From assembly GCF_004341245.1 (NCBI RefSeq), contig NZ_SLWY01000014.1:62001-126000 (forward strand): a stretch of 64,000 bases of DNA, read 5' to 3'. Source of the DNA: Plasticicumulans lactativorans (lineage in GTDB: Bacteria > Pseudomonadota > Gammaproteobacteria > Competibacterales > Competibacteraceae). The position numbers were made by a program, and so were the translations under genes. Positions 61,178-64,000 of this stretch are shown here, piece by piece. How positions within the stretch are numbered: position 1 is the first letter of the stretch; each line of letters starts with the position of its first letter. The notes under the pieces are model-generated. The model was not told the origin of the DNA, made no database searches, and worked only from the letters and a program-made list of their open reading frames with translations.

Positions 61178-61261
61178 CAGGTACAGCCCGCCCTCATCGG
61201 CCAGGCGTACGGGTTTGGCGGCGGGTTTGGCATTGCGGATCGCGGTATCGGTCAGGGGCAT
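61178..61261 (-). pseudogene. Tyrosine integrase N-terminal remnant
   Basis: On the minus strand an ATG at 61261 begins MPLTDTAIRNAKPAAKPVRLADEGGLYL, which matches the N-terminal arm-binding region (DUF4102) of P4-type tyrosine integrases. Similarity ends after 28 residues, where the reading frame enters the terminator hairpin. It lies on the 3' side of tRNA-Phe, where such integrases are normally found, so it marks a lost genomic island. Confidence 0.75.
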
Positions 61262-61301
61262 TGGGGGCAACACCTCGGGGGGCGGCATGGTTGCCCCCAA
61301 T
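61260..61301. repeat. 12-base inverted repeat at the integrase start
   Basis: Perfect arms attgggggcaac (61260-61271) and gttgcccccaat (61290-61301) with an 18-base spacer, overlapping the start codon of the integrase remnant. Possibly an operator or attachment-associated site of the former element. Confidence 0.6.
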
Positions 61302-61356
61302 GTTGCAGCCAGTTGCCCCGGCTGTCAGCGGTTGTCACTGGAACACTGCGGACGTG

Positions 61357-61398
61357 AAAAAGGCCGTAAGCCTTGGGTTTACCAGTGCTTACGGCCTT
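61357..61398 (-). terminator. Rho-independent terminator after tRNA-Phe
   Basis: An 11-base perfect stem (aaggccgtaag at 61360-61370 and cttacggcctt at 61388-61398) is followed on the minus strand by five U (plus-strand aaaaa 61357-61361). It lies 25 bases after the tRNA 3' end. Confidence 0.85.
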
Positions 61399-61423
61399 CT
61401 TTGGACGGCTTCGGATCAGTAAT

Positions 61424-61499
61424 TGGTGGCCAGGGACGGAATCGAACCGCCGACACGGTGATTTTCAGTCACCTGCTCTACCAACTGAGCTACCTGGCC
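61424..61499 (-). tRNA. tRNA-Phe (GAA)
   Basis: A 76-base tRNA on the minus strand with encoded CCA. The acceptor arms GGCCAGG/CCTGGCC pair fully. The D arm (GCTC...GAGC), anticodon stem GGTGA/TCACC with loop CTGAAAA (anticodon GAA) and T arm (GGCGGTTCGATTCCGTC-type) are all present. A terminator follows and an integrase remnant lies downstream, so the 3' end is probably a former attachment site. Confidence 0.97.
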
Positions 61500-61568
61500 G
61501 GGTAGTGCGTTGCGAGGCGCGCATTAAATGCGAAGGGTGCGGGCGGCGTCAACCCCTGCGCGGCGGCC

Positions 61569-61841
61569 TCAGCTCCCGGGCGGGCGGTAGCCCTCGGGCG
61601 CCTGCGAGCCGCTGCCGAAGAAGAACTTCTCCATTTCCTCCTCGAGGAACTTGCGCGCCTTCGGCTCCATCGGCGTCAGGCGGTACTCGTTGATGAGCAT
61701 CGTCTGGTGGCGCAGCCACTGCTGCCAGGCCTCCTTCGAGACGCCCTCGAAGATGCGCTTGCCGAGCGCGCCGGGGTAGGTCGGCCGGTCCAGCCCTTCG
61801 GCTTCGCGACCCAGCTTCACGCAGTGCACCATGCGCGTCAT
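61569..61841 (-). CDS. yggX: Fe(2+)-trafficking protein YggX
   Basis: A 90-residue protein involved in iron handling and oxidative damage protection. It has the family sequence [52 protein letters not shown] with the conserved Cys near the N-terminus. ATG at 61841 chosen (GTG at 61844 in frame). It follows mutY by 8 bases; mutY encodes a [4Fe-4S] enzyme, and the mutY-yggX pair is conserved in proteobacteria. Confidence 0.96.
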   Translation of the reverse strand: MTRMVHCVKLGREAEGLDRPTYPGALGKRIFEGVSKEAWQQWLRHQTMLINEYRLTPMEPKARKFLEEEMEKFFFGSGSQAPEGYRPPGS

Positions 61842-61849
61842 CACTCACC

Positions 61850-62911
61850 TCATGATCGATCGGACAGACAGGCCAGCAGCCGCTGCACCGGCGCGGCGAG
61901 GCCGCGGGCGTCGGGGCGGCGCGAGTTATACCAGACCCAGCCGGCGTCCATCACCCGCTCCGGCAGCGCCTGCACGCGCACCAGCACGGGTTCGATGTCG
62001 AGGTGGAAGTGGCTGAAGGTGTGGCGCAGGGGGGCGAGCCGTTCGCTGCCTTCGGTCGCGAAGCCCCAGCGTTCGCGGCACCAGGTGTCGATGTCGGCGC
62101 CGGGCGGGCACTCGGGGAAGGACCACAGCCCGCCCCAGATGCCGGTGGGCGGGCGCTGTTCGAGCAACACCACGCCATCGGCCGCGTGCAGCAGCAGCAT
62201 CGCGGTGGTGCGCACCGGCAGGGTCCTGCGCGGCTTCGGCGCCGGCCAGTCGCCCTGGCGGCCGTCGCGGCGGGCGATGCAGTCCGCGGCGACCGGGCAG
62301 GCGCCGCAGGCCGGGCGCGCACGCACGCACACCAGCGCGCCGAGGTCCATCATGCCCTGGTTGTACGCGCCGACACGCGCCGCCGGCGCCCGTGCCTCGG
62401 CCAGCCGCCAGAGGCGCGCGAGCACCTGCGCCGCGCCCGGCCAGCCATCCACGCCGGCGTGGCGGGCGAGCACGCGCTTGACGTTGCCGTCGAGGATCGG
62501 ATGCGGCTGGCCGCCGGCGAGCGAGAGGATCGCCGCGGCGGTCGAGCGGCCGATGCCGGGGAGGGCGGCGACCGCCTCCAGCGTCGTCGGAAACGCCCCG
62601 CCGTGCTCGGCGACCACGAGTTGCGCGGCGCGGTGCAGGTTGCGCGCGCGGGCGTAGTAGCCGAGCCCCGACCACAGGTGCAGCACCTCGTCGAGCGAGG
62701 CTGCCGCCAGCGCGGCGAGGTCGGGGAAGCGCGCGGTGAAGCGCTCGAAGTAGCCGACCACGGTGGCGACCTGGGTCTGCTGCAGCATGATCTCGGATAC
62801 CCAGACGCGGTAGGGCGTGGGGCTCTGCTGCCAGGGCAGGCTCTTGCGCCCGTGGGTGTCGTACCAGCGCAATACGCGCTCACTGAAGCCGTTGCCGGAG
62901 TCTGTCGTCAT
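61850..62911 (-). CDS. mutY: A/G-specific adenine glycosylase
   Basis: Removes adenine mispaired with 8-oxoguanine. The 353-residue protein has catalytic Glu in [13 protein letters not shown], the helix-hairpin-helix [13 protein letters not shown] with catalytic Asp in [10 protein letters not shown], the [4Fe-4S] motif [17 protein letters not shown], and a C-terminal NUDIX-like domain for 8-oxoG recognition. ATG at 62911 is used (10 residues shorter than the longest frame). Its start codon overlaps the divergent epimerase gene. Confidence 0.97.
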   Translation of the reverse strand: MTTDSGNGFSERVLRWYDTHGRKSLPWQQSPTPYRVWVSEIMLQQTQVATVVGYFERFTARFPDLAALAAASLDEVLHLWSGLGYYARARNLHRAAQLVVAEHGGAFPTTLEAVAALPGIGRSTAAAILSLAGGQPHPILDGNVKRVLARHAGVDGWPGAAQVLARLWRLAEARAPAARVGAYNQGMMDLGALVCVRARPACGACPVAADCIARRDGRQGDWPAPKPRRTLPVRTTAMLLLHAADGVVLLEQRPPTGIWGGLWSFPECPPGADIDTWCRERWGFATEGSERLAPLRHTFSHFHLDIEPVLVRVQALPERVMDAGWVWYNSRRPDARGLAAPVQRLLACLSDRS

Positions 62912-63791
62912 GTCGAACGTCACCGCCCTTGCCCCGCACACGCGGGTATTGATCGCCGGTTGTGGCGACGTGGGAACGCGCCTGGGCCTGCAGCTCGCGG
63001 CGGCCGGTGCGCAGGTGTGGGGCCTGCGGCGCGACCCGTCGCGCCTGCCCGCCGCGATCGCGCCGTTCGCCGCCGACCTCGCCGACGGCCGCGGGCTGGC
63101 GGCGCTGCCGGCCGGGCTCGATGCGGTGGTCTACTGCGCGGCGGCCGACGGCCCGGGCGAGGCCGCCTATCGCGCGGCCTACCTCGACGGGCCGCGGCGC
63201 CTGCTCGATGCCCTGGAGGCGCGCGGCGAGCGCGTGCGGCGCTTGCTGTTCACGTCGAGCACCGCGGTGTATGCGATCGACGACGGCCGCGAGGTCGACG
63301 AGGACACCCCCGCCGAACCGGTGCACCCGACCGCGCGCCTGCTGCGCGCTGGCGAGGAGGCGCTGCGCGAGGGGCCGTACCCGGCGACGGTGATCCGCTT
63401 CGGCGGGCTCTACGGGCCCGGCCGCGAGCGCCTGCTGCGCCTGTTGCGCAGCCCCGCCGGCGCGAGCTGCGTGCCCGGCGTGTACAGCAACCGCATCCAC
63501 GTGCACGACGCGGCGCGGGCGCTGGCGCACCTGCTCGCGCTGCCGACGCCCGCGCCGCTGTACCTGGGCGTGGATGATACGCCGGCGCCGCTGTGCGAGG
63601 TGCTCGACTGGCTCGCCGCGCAACTCGGCACCGCGCCGCCGCGGCGACTTGCCGTCGACCCCGCCGAGGACTCGCGGCGCGGCAACAAACGCTGTCTGAA
63701 CAAACGCTTGCGCGACGCCGGTTTCGCCTTCACGTTCCCGAGCTATCGCGAGGGCTATGCGGATATGCTTAAATCCGCGCCTCGCGTTTGA
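62910..63791 (+). CDS. NAD(P)-binding epimerase-like protein (YeeZ type)
   Basis: A 293-residue Rossmann-fold protein: nucleotide loop [20 protein letters not shown], and the SSTAVYA and [15 protein letters not shown] segments of short-chain dehydrogenase/NAD-dependent epimerases similar to YeeZ. The usual YxxxK pair is not obvious, so it may be non-catalytic or use a variant site. The start shares CATG (62909-62912) with divergent mutY, leaving no intergenic promoter space. Confidence 0.85.
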   Translation: MSNVTALAPHTRVLIAGCGDVGTRLGLQLAAAGAQVWGLRRDPSRLPAAIAPFAADLADGRGLAALPAGLDAVVYCAAADGPGEAAYRAAYLDGPRRLLDALEARGERVRRLLFTSSTAVYAIDDGREVDEDTPAEPVHPTARLLRAGEEALREGPYPATVIRFGGLYGPGRERLLRLLRSPAGASCVPGVYSNRIHVHDAARALAHLLALPTPAPLYLGVDDTPAPLCEVLDWLAAQLGTAPPRRLAVDPAEDSRRGNKRCLNKRLRDAGFAFTFPSYREGYADMLKSAPRV

Positions 63792-63970
63792 CCCATCGCC
63801 CTTTGCATCAGCCTTTCGATGCGCTAAACGATTCAGAGCCGAGCACGCCCGCGAACGGGCGGCGAGGATCGGCTGTGTCGTCGGCGCCATCGTTGTGACC
63901 CGCGGGCATGGATGCCACCGGAAGACCGGTGCACTCGTGCGCGCAGATCCCTGCCCTCTTGCCAGTCAGG
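63792..63970. other. Structured intergenic region
   Basis: No gene is supported. Two hairpins are visible: cgcccg/cgggcg with a cgaa loop (63846-63861) and accgg/ccggt with an aaga loop (near 63916-63929). Possible 5' leader for the gene starting at 63971. Confidence 0.4.
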
Positions 63971-64000
63971 ATGAACGCCGTGCTGAACTCGCTGCTGATC
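63971..64000 (+). CDS. Start of a gene cut by the window end
   Basis: An ATG at 63971 opens a frame (MNAVLNSLLI) that runs to the window edge, with a short cagga before it as possible ribosome binding site. Ten residues are too few to identify the product. Confidence 0.35.
   Translation, partial: MNAVLNSLLI

Larger units (their letters stand above)
61042..61423. other. Gap with integrase remnant, terminators and inverted repeats
   Basis: No intact gene occurs in these 382 bases between tctE and tRNA-Phe. The contents are a plus-strand terminator (61141-61172), the first 28 codons of an integrase (61178-61261), a 12-base inverted repeat (61260-61301) and the tRNA terminator (61357-61398). 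The first 100 bases show nothing recognisable. Confidence 0.6.

Noticed and set aside
63792-63970. Possible riboswitch at the right end
   Set aside because: Two hairpins exist, but I could not match conserved cores of cobalamin or other known riboswitches.

Overview
The window is high-GC chromosomal DNA, most likely from a betaproteobacterium of the Rhodocyclales (Thauera/Azoarcus/Zoogloea-like). This rests on three things: the gene order nadB | rpoE-rseA-rseB-rseC-mucD-lepA-lepB-DUF4845-rnc-era-recO-pdxJ-acpS, a Bug-type tricarboxylate transporter, and exosortase-A-associated sugar genes of the type named after Dechloromonas aromatica. The genus is an inference.

Layout. 1-4.5 kb: end of prfB, a dispersed palindromic repeat, lysS, a PilZ-domain gene and ygfZ. 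4.7-9.3 kb: succinate dehydrogenase locus, with an SDHAF4-like (DUF1674) gene before sdhCDAB and sdhE plus a ygfX-like gene after it. 9.3-15.2 kb: nadB on the minus strand, then the envelope-stress module rpoE-rseA-rseB-rseC-mucD. 15.2-21.7 kb: a tightly overlapping operon lepA-lepB-DUF4845-rnc-era-recO-pdxJ-acpS. 21.7-28.4 kb: a stand-alone Hpt protein with a BarA-like hybrid kinase, cysM, a 3'-5' exonuclease, a small unknown protein, and an overlapping DUF2726/EEP-nuclease pair.

28.6-47.6 kb is the accessory part: an exopolysaccharide/glycan locus. It opens with asnB and a glycosyltransferase of the exosortase-A-associated types at normal base composition. From about 31.8 kb it becomes visibly A/T-richer: flippase, Alg14/Alg13-like pair, ATP-grasp, DegT-like aminotransferase, an alpha/alpha-barrel protein, O-ligase and polysaccharide deacetylase. 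Two decayed, abutting IS3-family elements (40.4-42.7 kb) separate this from a minus-strand block: a DegT-like gene, a FemAB/GNAT-like transferase, a TPR lipoprotein-like or secreted protein, and a second asparagine-synthase-like protein that lacks the glutaminase cysteine. Many of these genes are ATP-dependent amide-forming or amino-group enzymes, so the glycan made here may be amidated or aminoacylated. No exosortase, PEP-CTERM protein or PrsK/PrsR regulator lies in the window.

47.8-64 kb returns to backbone genes: a ComEA-like protein, a glycerophosphodiesterase, an EamA transporter, a regulatory-looking intergenic region with two perfect inverted DnaA boxes, a nucleotide/DNA-sanitation trio (NUDIX, deoxyribosyltransferase-like, SMUG1-like glycosylase), an AbrB transporter, an unusual ATPase-TM-ankyrin fusion, tctABC with a divergent two-component system, tRNA-Phe with a nearby integrase remnant, yggX, mutY and a short-chain epimerase-like gene.
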